From assembly GCA_050084515.1 (NCBI GenBank), contig CM114273.1, positions 17,980,001 through 18,044,000 of the forward strand: a stretch of 64,000 nucleotides of DNA. Direction: 5' to 3'. The notes under the pieces are model-generated. The model searched no databases. It had not been told where the DNA came from and worked only from the letters and a program-made list of their open reading frames with translations. This stretch comes from Blasia pusilla. Taxonomy: Eukaryota > Marchantiophyta > Marchantiopsida > Blasiales. Below, piece by piece: positions 1 to 14,369 of this stretch. How positions within the stretch are numbered: the first letter of the stretch is position 1; every line of letters starts with the position of its first letter. The position numbers were made by a program, and so were the translations under genes.

Positions 1-2529
1 GTGCAACGATCTTTCTTTGACGACACAATAGTGTCACAAAATTTAACTACTTCATCATTGAAAGATTTGCAACCATCTCCAAGCCAAGCAAGACTAGTGT
101 AAGGTCAAGAGGGCACCTTCTTGTAGGATGTGTCATTTTGGGCCGCCTTTGAAAATAAATTTGAGGATTTCGCAAAATTGAAAGGGAAAAAATCATCAAT
201 ATCTCGATGTGGAGATGATGGAGTGAATCTTTGAAAAAAATATATCTCAAAGCTAAGATGATGAGAAATATGGTGCTGGTGAAAGTGGAACCCGAATACA
301 AGAAAATCATCAAGCGAATGAAGAACAGGGATTGAAAAATCTTGGAAATTTTGCGAGAGTCACAAGCAAGAGTTAAGGAGTTGAGAGGATGATGGTGAAG
401 ATGATTGATGTTGGTAGAAAGATTGAAAATAAAAAACCGTGATGTTCTAACATTGAAGGGTAAATTTATTTTGATTATGGATTGAGTAGAGATGGATACC
501 TATTCCAGATCCGATTGGAAGATGATTACTCCTAAGTCTCAAAATTAACTTGTCACATTCAAGGTAGAAAGCATGTATTGCATGTCTTGAGTTGATTGGA
601 TTGGTTCCACATGCTATTCATCGAATGTGTTCTCATGTTTTTCATATTTGTTGCTTGTGGAAATATCCATCTTGATCCTTAAATTATGCCTTCCAATTAC
701 CAATCCTCAATAAATTCTACAAGTATTTCAAGAGACAGAGGAAAATTCAAGCTTGAGGTATGTAGGGAAATATTTCGGATTTGAATACAAAACAAGATTC
801 CACTATCGGATCAACTACCAGAAGCAGAGAGACTTCAAGTTGAGGCAGATAAGAAACTTCATATGTTATGCCTCATTGATGAATGGAAAAAACTTGGCTC
901 TCCTCTATACTAGCCTCCAGACGGATGGTGGAAGGATCCTACAATATCCATTCCATATTTGACCCATCTTCGAGTAATCTACAAACAAGTAATCGTAGAA
1001 AGGAGGCAATTTTCCTCTGAGGTAGAAGAAGAATTTACAAAATATGTAGAGAAAGATGGGTTGGGTTCTTAGTTCTATGTTGTATCCACTTCTAGATTCA
1101 GAAATAGAGGATCTACCATCGAGTCAATTAATTTAGTAAAACTATCTGATTGGAGGGCTACATTTTGTGAACGTGAATGCCAAAATGTAGATAGGATGGC
1201 ATTAGTGCCACACAACAGTCCGATTAGAACTCATTCTTCAAATATAGTAACTTAAAGGAGAATAATTGGAGAAAGTTCTTGTAGTCCATATATTTTGTAC
1301 ATTCATACTAACTTTTTGGAGAAGTTTAGTTAGCTCTCTTTTGTATAATTTATTTAGATTAAATACACCACACCATTTTTTGCACTACGTCATGTTGAGA
1401 AGCTTTGATTGAATTATAGAAAGAAGAATTAGGAATATAACAAAGTGAGAAAATATTAAAAATGCAACTCCAAACGGAAAAGAAAAGAAACCAGAATGAT
1501 GATTTTGTATGTAATGTTTTCCCTCTCAATGACTTTTCCTATCCTCATATTTGAATAGTTTTATACATTTCTTAATCTAGTAGAAGAGAAAATATGAGGA
1601 AGAATAATTTGGGATGATTCGGTTCAAAATTTTCTAAACCCAACCTAAAATTCTTAAGACGAATGAAGAATTAGATTTTCAAATGAAATTTTTTTTTATC
1701 ACTTCCAACAAAATAAACAAAAAATATAGAATAAGAACTTTGTACATTCCTCAATACTAAGTTACTAACCTTCTCTTTATTTCACTTTTTTTTTTTTTTC
1801 CTAATCAAAAAAATGTGCATCCCTAACAATGGGTAATATTTACCATTTTTTAATTTCAAACATCGACAAAAGAAAAACCAAAGGATCTTTGGATATTGAA
1901 ATGTTTTGTTTTCATTTCTTTTCAAAAATTAAAAATTTATCCTATGCAAACCCTTTCGACAACATTAGGCAATATCATTCCACTTTTGTTTGAAAAATGT
2001 TTATTGATTGGGTTCAAAAATGCTTAACCCTTTGTTAAATATTTAAACACTCATAATCATAGGAGATCATAATCTATAAAGGGAATTTGTGAATAAAGAA
2101 ATGTAAAAGTCCTAAAAACTATAGGAATTAAACCATGAAATTGGGAAATTTAAAATTTTCTCATGCCAACCCTTACCTTCAATTGAAGAAGAGTCTTAAA
2201 TATCATCAAAATTCACAAATGATGATATCTCTTGAAAAGCTTTTCATATTTTTAAATTTGAAATATAAGGCAACCTAAAGAATATTAATCTAGGAATATT
2301 TACAAAAAATTGGAACTTCAATTTATTTGAAAGATTAATTTCTACCTCAAATTTTGGAAAATCTTAAATTCAATTTGAAATGTTTTACTTGAAATTTTTT
2401 AATCAAAATTTGTGAGAAAAAATTAATAATTTTCCATGCCAAGCCTTATCTACAATGGTTGAATATAGTTAATTATAGAAAGACAAAATATGCTTTAAAT
2501 TACAAATCAGAATAAAAATTCATCTCCAA
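1..2529. other. AT-rich stretch without a recognised gene
   Basis: Low-complexity AT-rich sequence with many A and T runs and frequent stops in all frames. A 69-codon plus-strand reading frame at 753-962 and neighbouring short open stretches to about 1,250 could be a decayed protein, but I recognise no domain. No RNA gene or element terminus is visible. Confidence 0.5.
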
Positions 2530-2765
2530 AAAAATCAAGGTTGCAGGCGGACAATGTGCGGGTCCGCAGACTTATGTTCGTCCTAGGGACGAACATGTCC
2601 GTGCGGGCTTGGGTACCCACTGCGCGGACCCGAGCCTGCCCCTAAGCACACCCCTGAGCCCCCTGAGTAGTCGCATAGACCTGGGCAGGCAGAGCCCGCA
2701 CCCGGTTGTAGCCCGAGGCTGGCTCGCAAGCCCGAGCGGGCTTAGGCATGGGCCCTGCACAATCT
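2530..2765. repeat. GC-rich island with an inverted motif, copy 1
   Basis: A sharply bounded GC-rich patch inside AT-rich DNA. At 2,574-2,596 it carries an interrupted palindrome with 10-base arms (ATGTTCGTCC and its complement) around TAG. Related motifs and similar 'cgggcttagg'-type text recur in the island at 4,190-4,620, so the two patches look like fragments of one repeat family. The type is not recognised. Confidence 0.5.
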
Positions 2766-4189
2766 AAGGAGTATTCAGGTATGAATTAAAATTTTAAAAC
2801 TAAGATAAAATTAATATCCAAAAAAAAAAAGAGAATAAAACCTCCCTACTTTGTTCCTTAACGTTGTCTATTTTCTTACCTTCTGTTTTTTCACCACATA
2901 TCTCCATACCCTTTTAGTATAGGAAATATTTTCATATTTTAAAATTTTAAAGAAAAATATCCTCTAAATAATATTAATTTGGTAAAATTAAATTAAAATT
3001 TGAAATTTTCCTTTCAAATTTTAAAACTATTAGAAGTGTAGAAAATTTAATTAATAAAAATATCCACTTAAAAAATTAACTTCTTGAGAAATTATGAAAT
3101 TAAAGCCCCCAAAAATTAAATTAGGACAATAAAAGAAAAATTCAACCAAAAACTAGGCATTTAAAGACACATTCTCTTTTGGAAAAAAAAAGGAATAATA
3201 ATTTGGCATGACTTAAATCATAAAGCTCAATCCTTGGTTAAATAATTAAATACTCTTGAGTTAAAAAATATAGGAAGAAATTTTATGAAAAATAAGATAA
3301 TAAAACTCCTACAAAAGCCTAGGAATAAAAAATACAAATTGGTACAATTTAAAAATTTCTAAAGCGGACCCTCACCTCCAATTTTGCATACTAGTAAGAA
3401 TGCTCATGCTATGCATAGTCATAGAATGATCTTAACCTAGGTATTTTTTGTCACTTGCTTAGCCCCACCTCACCCACCTTTTTCAAAAGGTGAGTGTCGT
3501 GATCTGGGAAGAAGTGTAGTGTTAGCTAGGGCTGGTCTTTACAGACTGTTTGTATAGGAGGTTCCACATCGATGCATCTTGAATCATGATTGTGAAATAC
3601 AAACAAAGAGAGCCTCGGGTAAGTTTATGCATTTGTGGATTGGTTGATCAACATCTACATTAAACTTGTCAATCAACAAACAATTCCATCTGTTGACCAA
3701 CAAATCATTCTTCTCGATCTAAAGTAACTATGTACAGAATCTACTATAGATCGGGGGACTCTTACATTTTTTCCTCCTCTAATACCGGATTTTTCATAAG
3801 GATGGCAAAGGCGGCGCCTAGTGCGTTTGGGAGAGGCGGTTGAGATAAACAAAGCTCAATAAACAAAAAAATTCCATTTGTTTGATCTCCATAGTGAGTC
3901 ATCCTAAGCTATAGTTATTAGTGTGTGATTGAGTACGCAAGTGAGTGAACGAATGAGTGATTGCAGTTGGGGTTAGGAATGTACTGATGACTAATGGCCT
4001 ACCCTTGGCCAACCTAGATTCACATCGCCCCGTAACAACTCGAATAGAAAGTACTTAAGCTCCTAAGTCCCAAATTCCTATGAATTTTGGTATGCTAAAT
4101 CCTTGTTAAGAGAAATGCAACTCGATAGTGATCTAGTAATTGACATTCAAGGCTCGTAGAAAATCTTCCACTTGGCTTAAGGATTGCAC
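2766..4189. other. AT-rich spacer, nothing recognised
   Basis: AT-rich sequence between the two GC-rich islands, becoming less extreme after about 3,400. No coding region, RNA gene or repeat boundary could be supported. Confidence 0.4.
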
Positions 4190-4620
4190 GGGAATGAACA
4201 TGTCCGTCCATGGGACGAACATGCCCAATGAGTCCTTGACCCATGTTTTTAGGGTATCCTAGTGGCCTGCACGGGCTTAGGACATAGGAACGGGTGCACG
4301 CACGCTCAAATTAAGGGAGGTGGGTAGGAATTGGCCCGCACATAGCCGGTACCGTTGGGACCGCACAAGGCCTTATACGGTCCTAGTCGCAGGCAATTGG
4401 GGGCTTAGGGCAAGCTCAAATGAACATGTTGCCTTGGCTTGCAAGAATGGGCAAGTTAGAGCGACGAGTTTGTAGACTAGGTGCACGCTAGTCGAGCCCA
4501 AGTTTACGTTGTGGACAGGGTGGGCACGAGTTTCGGCTTCGGGTACTCGGGTTGGCATGGACATGTCCATCCTAGGGACAAACATAAGTCTGCGGACACG
4601 AACTTTATCTGTGTGGAAAC
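4190..4620. repeat. GC-rich island with an inverted motif, copy 2
   Basis: Shares with 2,530-2,765 the motif of an interrupted palindrome around GTCC...GGAC, here twice: near 4,199-4,223 and near 4,559-4,585. The second is degraded by apparent C/T changes. Base composition changes abruptly at both edges. Probably two fragments of the same repeat; class unknown. Confidence 0.5.
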
Positions 4621-6264
4621 TTTCTTGGCTTTAGCGTTCAACGCTATCATCTAAGTGAATGCACTATCTTTAGAGAGAGAGATGACTAGAGAGACAAATG
4701 TGCTCGCTGCTACCCATCCTATGTAGTCGGAGGACAAATTGGGCCCAAATAAAAAGCAAGGTTGAACCCTCATCTATCTTCTCCTATCTCTCACAGAATC
4801 CCCAACGCAAAGAGCCTATAGAGAAAAATTTCAACACATTAGCTTGACATACAATAACATCCATACATAGAGTAATATGATAAAAATTACTTGGAATATG
4901 CACGAGCAAAACAAGAGCCTTACACTAGATTTAAACATGAGTGAAATGAAGTGTCACATTAGATGTACATACAAGCAACCTGTAAGTCTTTTACAAAAGC
5001 CCCATCACTTTTACAACAACCCCAAATACAAGCCTCGAACTCCTCAAATCAGCTTGAAAATACCTCGTACCATCACTTCCATATTTACATGGTTGAGTGC
5101 TTATTACAAGCCAAAGCGGGAGGGTACATTATCAAATAGCATTGTCACCACTTATGGATGTGAGGCAAGAACCACAGAAGAGGGGAAATCTTTGTAGAAG
5201 GTGGAGAACCTCCACTCTTAGAGGGGAAAATATCCCCTGATTTGTAGAGATCCCATTACAACCACAAGCCACCAACCTATTACTTTCGAGATAACTTCTA
5301 TAAAAGTAAGAGCTTCACTTCTTATAGGAATATATTTTCCCGTCTTGCCTACTTAAAGTAACTCGACTGAACACCCCCTCCTTCCCCCCTCTTCTTCCTT
5401 TTTCTCATTTATTATGTTTTTCCACCTCACATTTTTGCACCCTTTGATAAATTTAGTTTGGGTAATATTTTCACATTTCTAAATTTGAAACAAAATAAAA
5501 TCTAAAGAATATGATTGTTGGTATATTAAAGAAAAATAGTTCCAAATCTTTCCCTCAATTTTCCAAACTAAGAGAACTATAAAAAATATACTTAATAGTA
5601 AAAATTTTCTATGAAAATTTTTCACCTCCTCACTCGAGGCATTGAGCAAAAGAAACCCTTAAATGTGTTAGGGCATTAAAATGAATTTTAGGGGAAATTT
5701 TTACATTTAAATATAATTTTAAATTAGATAAAAGTCACAATAAATTGGGATGACTTAAATCAAAATGCTTAGCCCTTCCATAAATCTTTAAATTCTCATT
5801 AATAAAGAAATAAAATTTTTATGTTGTGAAAAATATGAAAATAGAACTCCTAAAAATTTATAAGAATAAGAAAACATAATGGAGTAGTTCCAAAAGTTCT
5901 ATAGCCAACCCTTACCTACAATTGTACATATTTCTTTAGAATCTCTTTTGTCGTATTATCATTTTTACCAGAAAATTATATATCCTTAAGTTTGGGTACA
6001 TATTTTCTCATCCTCTCCCATGCTCACACTTAAACACCAAAAAAAGATAAAATATATAGAAAAGATTTAGACTTAAATTTAAAATAAAAAAGGATTATAT
6101 CAAAAATAAAAAATAATTAAATAAAATAAAATGATAAGTTTCTAAATTTTTTTGAATCAATGACTAGAAAATTTTTAATGTAGGTTTTTTCTATTTTTCT
6201 TTGGTTGAAATTTCCCTTTCTTGACGTTGGGGTATTTTGTGCAAAATCCTATCGAGATGCACAA
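4621..6264. other. AT-rich spacer, nothing recognised
   Basis: Contains a 106-codon open stretch at 4,877-5,197 that has no recognisable domain and is probably chance. The remainder is AT-rich with many stops. Confidence 0.4.
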
Positions 6265-6553
6265 GTAGGATGACATCAAGGATGTTCTATTGGCTTGTGT
6301 GATTCTCCACAATATGGTTGTGGATAAAAGGCTTGAGTGCTTGCCTTCATATAGGGATTATATGTCCAATAACCAAGTTGAAGCCAGGGTAGGTAGGAGA
6401 TTTCCCACTACATATTTGAGAGAATATCTTGTTGCTACTCGAGTGATTGAAGATAGTGAAACTTATTGTATCTTGTGCAATGATCTTGTGGAACATTTGT
6501 CGGATTTGAAAGGGAGAGGACATCAATTTGATGATGCAAGAAATCATAATTAG
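6265..6553 (+). pseudogene. PIF/Harbinger-type transposase, C-terminal remnant
   Basis: The translation contains ACVILHNMVVDKR near its start and NDLVEHLSDLKG near its end. This resembles the C-terminal part of plant PIF/Harbinger (DDE_Tnp_4-like, 'plant transposon protein') transposases, where an 'ACVILHNMIVE' segment is followed about 50 residues later by 'NDLIEHxWxLxG'. Only about 95 codons survive. The frame runs in from about 6,265 without a start codon and ends at a stop at 6,551-6,553. The catalytic residues lie upstream in the intact family and are missing here. No terminal inverted repeats were found. Family assignment is from remembered motif text. Confidence 0.65.
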
Positions 6554-6689
6554 GAGTGGATATCCTCATTTTGAATATAATACCAAGCATGCATATTGTT
6601 GCTTATGAAAAATTTTAAATCATCCATAATTCAACGCAATCCTTCAATTAAATTCAATGCAGATTCATTCACAAAATTCCACATTTAAA

Positions 6690-7130
6690 TTCTGATAAAT
6701 GAAACCCACTCTCTTGATGAGAGGCTTGGGTTACTCACAAGACAAGAAGGACCATAGTTCCACCACCTCATGCCAAGGGGTTCTATAAAGAGAGAATGAA
6801 CTCCAAAGCTTCCTCTCTTTGGGTATATCCCCTTCCTTCTCCCACGCTCTCTCCACATTAACATATGCTTGCAGGTTACCTCTTTGGTTCTTGACCTATT
6901 GTAGGGGATCTAGGGTCACTTCCCAAAATGGAAATTAAACTATGCTCCTAAAATGAACTTACCCAAAATAGTAAGTTTTTCAATATAGTTCCAAATGAGC
7001 CAAAACGAAAGGGAAACTTTGAAACCTGCTCTCTCTTAGGTTATTCAAGGCCTCAATAGATCATCCTTGACCTCTTGAGTTTGTCTTTTGATCTCCTCAA
7101 AGGATACTCCTTGAATCCTTGATCCATCTT
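6690..7130 (-). repeat. LTR fragment of the methyltransferase-bearing gypsy family
   Basis: Reads closely parallel to 28,190-28,620, the outer part of the LTR-like region of copy B. Shared blocks include 'aaacccactctc', 'agaggcttgggtta', 'accatag..cc.cctcatgccaag', 'ctcttgacct', 'aatagtaagtt' and 'ccaaatgagcc'. Orientation matches an element on the minus strand. No adjoining gag sequence is present, so this is an isolated fragment. Confidence 0.7.
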
Positions 7131-10100
7131 AAGAGGTGTAATAGAGAGAAAACTTGTTCTAGCTCAATTGATCGCTCTTGGAGCTCAATCAATGTGCAAC
7201 AATGTATAGGCAAGATATTCGTGGGAAGCTCAAGCACAATGCAAAAAGGGAGAGGCCAGAAATGTAGTGGACCATACTTGGGCCCAATTTCCATTCATTG
7301 TATTTCCCTTGATGTGTTCCAATATGTTGCATTATGGAGCACCGATGACGGATGGCAAGCTCTGGCAATCACTAAAGCATGTGGCTTCTTTAAACCAAAT
7401 CTAGCTTTCCTGTAGGAAAAAGTGGCAGGTTGGAGGTCAAGTATGAATAATGGTGTGCTATGGTAAGATATTGGTTTTTTCGTCTATGGTGCCATATTCA
7501 CCATTCTAGCCCTAAGCGGATCCTTTTACTAGACGAGCGCAAATGCTCTCAATTTCTTGGATCCTAAGATGGTGGAAAGATCAAGAATACCACTAATTAA
7601 TAGCAATCCCAAGTTGGGATGTATGAAGATGGATACTTAGGAACCAACTTGATTTAGATGTTGGATATCAAGATAATGATTCTAAACGATCAAGATAATG
7701 GATTACATGTGTATTTCCATGGAGAAACCTTCAAATCCTAATTGGAGAAATTGCTCCAACTATGAAGCTTACATAGCAATTGAGCGAGTGCATGTGGATT
7801 CCTACTCTAAGCCTCTAAGGTGTTAACTCTACAAACTCAAGGCTTCTAAAAGCCCTCTCTATGTGCATGTATTGTAACTTAAGACAATTAACAATTAACT
7901 AAGGTAAGGTAACAATGAATACTATTGGAAAGAAAGAACATATAAAAATTCAAGATTACAATATATGGATGAAGAGATGGGAATTACAATAAACAGCGCA
8001 TTCATTATAGAAAATCTAGAAGTACAATACAAAGATGAAGAACAAATGAATTCACTTTCAGCAAAACTTGTTACATTTTCTTCAACCCAAACAAGCTAGG
8101 AAATGTTGATTTAAATACATACAACCTACTTCAATTTACAAGGAAGTAACCTTGCCCCTTCAATACATACCTACCTTCAATACAAAGAGTATAACATCAA
8201 TTTTGGCATCGTTTAGGTTCCTAATCTAATCTTACATACTACAAAAGGTAAACAATTAAGGTTAGGATTGTACATGTATCATTGTGCTAGCACACTCTAT
8301 ACACTTTGCACCAAATATCCACTTGTGGCCTTGTCCCTATCCATATTGCGAAATGCGGGGATAATGTTGGGGTGGCAAAGAAACTTTCAAACTAACATTG
8401 ACAATAGACATGAGTTGTGTGGTAGAATTGAATTGGTGAGCTGGTATGAAAGCATGAAGAAAATTTCCAATTCATTGCATTTACAACCATGTATTTATTC
8501 TATATTTAACCACAAATGCTAAAAGTTGTGATATTCTCCCGAGAGCCCAAAATATTTCTAAATAAGTTCCTTTCTTAGCAAAATTTAAAAATATTATGAG
8601 GAGGCCATAGGCCTCATAATTAAGTTGCATTCTCCTTCCACTAAAAATCAAATGTATATCCAAACCTGATATTTAATTAACTCCCATGATTATCTAAAAA
8701 TAGGAAGATTCCTAAAGGTTTACTAAAGTAGTAGATGACTAAAAAAGTACCATCCATAGTGTATAATCTTATTCATCTATTTTACTATTGGAGAGTGTAG
8801 CTTTGATCTTCAAACACTTCTCCTCTTTACACCTCGGGGTATGGCCTGCCTTTTCGACCAATTAGATTGTATGTGGTCCACCTAAAGGGATTTTTCAATA
8901 CTTATAGAAATCTCAATGAAAAGTTATGGTAGTTAGTCAAACCATTAGTCTAGGGTAAATAAGTAATTACCTTAAGTGAACATGTCGAGGACCCATTGTT
9001 GTTTTCTCATGAGAACGGATACATTTGCGGTCTATACAAAAAAGTAGGGCAAATTATTAATTTTTCCTGATTTCGCCTGCAACTTGGATAGTAAAAAAAA
9101 CTCAGAACCTTCATACGTCCTAGGTTGAGAAATTTAATTGGAACTTTTAAACTTCTTTTGGGTATTTTTAAAATTTATGGGTACTAGTTAGTACCCAATA
9201 TATAATTTTGAATTATCCATTCTAAATTAAATGTACAATCCTTAATGAATCCTTCATGATCATGTTGGCTACGAGGGCAGATAAAAAGGACATGTCAAAA
9301 TGAAGAGAGGCTCTCCAAAACTAACTAATATATATATATATCTATAAATAAATGAAAAGCTATCTTCAAACCACATCATTTGCGTCGGTGGGAGCGAAGA
9401 ATCGAAGTACAGCAGAGACCAAGAAAGAACCATGAGTTACACACCTTCATCAAGTGGAGTAGTACCTGAGTGCCTCAAGTTGTTGCACTGCATTTATCTA
9501 GTGGACAGGATCCATGCCCTAGAGTGAGCATTCGATCTACTTTTTCCTCCCATTCCAAACTCTCTAAAAAGATTCTTTGGCAACAACATTTCGACAATTC
9601 TTTTCTCAAGAGCAATTGCATATAATGACAAGGTCGGAAATCTCCGCAGCAACGTGTGCTACTCGGCCCTCACATTTCGACAATAAGTCGTTACGTTGTC
9701 TGATCTACCTAACCCACTTCACCGAATGCTCTCCGGTGATCTGACTGCCAAATGCTTAAGTACCGCACAAGTCACCGTTTTAAGGAGATGAGATACGTGA
9801 AATTCACGTCCTCCCTTAGAATGTTTGCTTCAGAGCGAAAGAGAATACCGAAAAGCCGGTATTCTGTTCTCGTCACTCCGATAAAGCGCACAGCATTGAA
9901 TGTACCTACAGATTACAGAATGTATTGAAGTAGTACTAACGATATTGGATCCAACCAAACCATTCCACTCTCCTGTAGATGGTTAACTTGCCACATGCAG
10001 GCAGGCTAGGGATGGAGAGAATTCAGCAACAGAGGTGTTGTTACACTGCGCCCCTGATGGCTAATGAGAAAAAGATTGAACTCATCATTTGGATTCTATC

Positions 10101-10148
10101 GTAGCCCTACAACCTAATTGAAATGGCGGCAATGGTTGTGACATTGTA
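7131..10148. other. Gene-poor stretch downstream of the CCoAOMT gene
   Basis: Mostly AT-rich with no convincing coding region. At 9,150-9,345 a short segment ('tataattttgaatta', 'aaaggacatgt..caaaatgaagag', ending in a TA-rich run) recurs in part at 36,480-36,600 and 40,400-40,480, marking a short dispersed repeat. From about 9,350 the composition becomes more balanced towards the 3' end of the methyltransferase gene. The gene's 3' untranslated region probably lies just below 10,149. Confidence 0.45.
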
Positions 10149-11758
<1,610 letters not shown>

Positions 11759-14369
11759 CTCAGAAGGACTGCATAGTCCAAGCAGAATGCACAATGAGCA
11801 TAGAAGATCCAATCCGACACTAGCTTCTAGATCAGGGCCTCATGCATCACGTCCACATCCACAACTCCAATCCCACAAGAACGCTGGACGAGCGAAAGTC
11901 CTGCAAATTGTCTCTCTTACGCTCTGACGTGGAACAGTCCGGCTAAGAGTGCATTGTTCAACAGAAAGCAGAAAGAGTGGTGCACGTTTAATGCAACTCA
12001 TTCTCGACATCTACATTTGCTTCGAAGTAAGGTTTGTCCAGGAAGCCATGCTCTAAAGCGATGAACTCAGAATTGAAGGGAAGGGCGGACAAAGCCAGAG
12101 AGAGATGACACCCTCCTACAGGCTCCCTGATCATCGACTTGCCAGGCGGAAGACACGTTCTCACTGAGAATGGCTCACTGAGAATGTCAAAAGTACCGGC
12201 AAGCTAGAAGGCGAAGGTGCATTCCAGGAACACCATTTGATCAATGTCCAGCCTTTCACCGGCCTTCTGCTTGACCAATTGGTACAACTATTACTTCTAC
12301 TCCATTCTGTCTGTGATGAAGACATCGTCCGGTAAAATTTCAACAGAGTGATGAAAGAGTAATGATATAAATCCGCCTCTTACCTGGAAGACTTGCCGAA
12401 GTCCTGGACAACCTTCCTCTGCAGCCGCGAACGCGTGCAGCAGACGACGAGCGAGAGAAACAATTTCGCAAGGCCTCTGGATCTCTGCTCCCGTTACAAC
12501 TCCAGATCGCGGCGGTTTGCTGCAGGAGAAGGGGAGGGAGGGAGCGAGAGAAACAATTATGCAGCGCCTCAGCACCTCTGGTACCCCTTACAGCTCCAGA
12601 TCGCGGCGGTTTGGTGCAGGAGAAGTGGAGGGGATGCTATAAACACAGCTAAGCAGGCCACAACGACGGACACACGATCTGCGTACACGGCGAGGACGCG
12701 GGACTTACCTACATATAGGTGGTGGACGGGTGCACACACGGTGGACTCGTGGAGACCTTTTCTCCACTCCCAACTGAAGCACATATAAGAGTCACCCTGC
12801 GGTCAATTATTGCACGCAGGGTCGGCTTCTGCGGACATGAACATCCGGGCAGGTAATAAAAAATAAGTGAAAAGCGGAGCGCCCTGCGGGCCTGCAGCAT
12901 ACCTACCGGTTCTAGGCTAGTGGGCCGGGTTCGAGTCCGCCGTGGCGCCTCGTCATTCTTGCTTGCTTGCCCGAGCTGCCCAACCTGGCAACAGATGCGT
13001 GCAGGGTCACCACTATGGCTTTCGGTCCAGGGAGCGACAAAATTAGCGAGTGTGGGGGCCACCCAGGCCGGAGTTTGGGGTCAACTCCGGGTAGCTATAG
13101 TACATACAGGCTTAATTAATTCTCGGCAGTCGCTGCTAGAGCGAGGATTGGGCGATCAGCGAGTTATTGCCGGTTAACTCGCCGCTTAACGGGGGGGCGG
13201 GCGGAGTTTGGGTAGCCTTTAGCTGCTTAGCGACCTCTAAGATTGCGGGGCCGGCCTTGCCCCATCTCCCTCCATTCAACCATTGCTTGTGATTGTCCGT
13301 CGTATGGAGCTGGTAGCCGGAACCGGATTCACAGGGTTCGGGGAGTTTCCCCGTGGGACCCGTACATTGCCGGGAATGGTAAATCGGAAACGGGAATTCC
13401 GGTTTTTAACAGGTTTTCAGATACGAAATACAAAGAGCGTCCTCAAATCCAACCGGTTTTTCGTAGGCAGCTTTAAAATTAGTCGGCAATTCTCAGATTT
13501 AACCGGCTAGCCTTACTCGTAACCCCGGATCTCCCCGATCATGAGCGTTCCCGATCTACTTGTTTTGTTCTAGGCCTACTTCATTACTTACACTATTCAA
13601 GTCCACATATCGGGTGCTCGTTGTTGCAAACCGGTCATCCGATCTCCTCGATAGATATCACTCGGAGCATTCCCGTCGGTAGATCGCTTTTCTTTCCCTC
13701 GCGCCGGGTGTTCTTTGAGTCATTTTGAGGGCCACTCAAAGAACTTCCGACGGAAGTGAAGGAGGGGGACCCTTCTATTCGGGTCTCGGTGAACTCCTTC
13801 GCTTGGTGGAAGGACACTATGGGTGGCAAAGACCTCTTACATGTGGGATATGGGCATGTGGATTGAGCACGGGTAGTTCCCCGAAAGTTCCCCCGGGAGC
13901 CCCGAAATCTCCTATCCTTTTGTCTGCTTGCTTTAGGTGACAAGATCTTGGGTGTGTTCCCGATACACTCCGATCCGTTTCATTAAAAATTCTTGCCCTC
14001 TCTCTCTAGATCAAGGCTCGGACAGTACCGGCATCCTTTGTAAAGGCTGCCGGCAGAAATGAAGATTTTCCGACGACCAGCTTTTAGGCCCGGGGACAAA
14101 ACCGGAGAGGGAAGAGGTAGCGCCAAGATGGAGTCGCTGAAGTCTTGAACGCCGGCCAGATTGACGGCGAAGCCGGTTGGACTTTCCAGCGGTGTAACGG
14201 GATGTATTCAAACCGCCAGGCATTTTCCGACCGGAGGAAGGAGGTGCCGGCCCGGACAGTGTCAAGAGGGTAGTGGACAAGGGGGAGTGTGCAGGTTCAT
14301 CCAGCCGTCCCTTCTAGGGTGCGGATGATAGGAATCATCGGACGGCAGTGGGAACTTCGGGACTTGCGA
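11759..14369. other. CCoAOMT upstream region and GC-richer spacer
   Basis: The first several hundred bases above 11,758 presumably hold the 5' untranslated region and promoter of the minus-strand CCoAOMT gene; no clear TATA box stood out. From about 12,400 to 14,300 the DNA is GC-richer than the window average, with many overlapping chance reading frames on both strands. None shows a recognisable domain. A 93-base tandem duplication at 12,449-12,634 is listed separately. Confidence 0.4.
12449..12634. repeat. 93-base tandem duplication
   Basis: Two adjacent units start with GAGCGAGAGAAACAATT at 12,449 and 12,542. Both continue through an 'ctccagatcgcggcggttt' block to a 'gcaggagaag.ggagg' end. 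The copies differ at scattered positions, so the duplication is not very recent. Confidence 0.8.

Noticed and set aside
12925-12950. GGGTTCGAGTCC, resembling a tRNA B box
   Set aside because: No matching acceptor stem, A box or cloverleaf could be found upstream. A tRNA-derived SINE is possible but not supportable from a single box.
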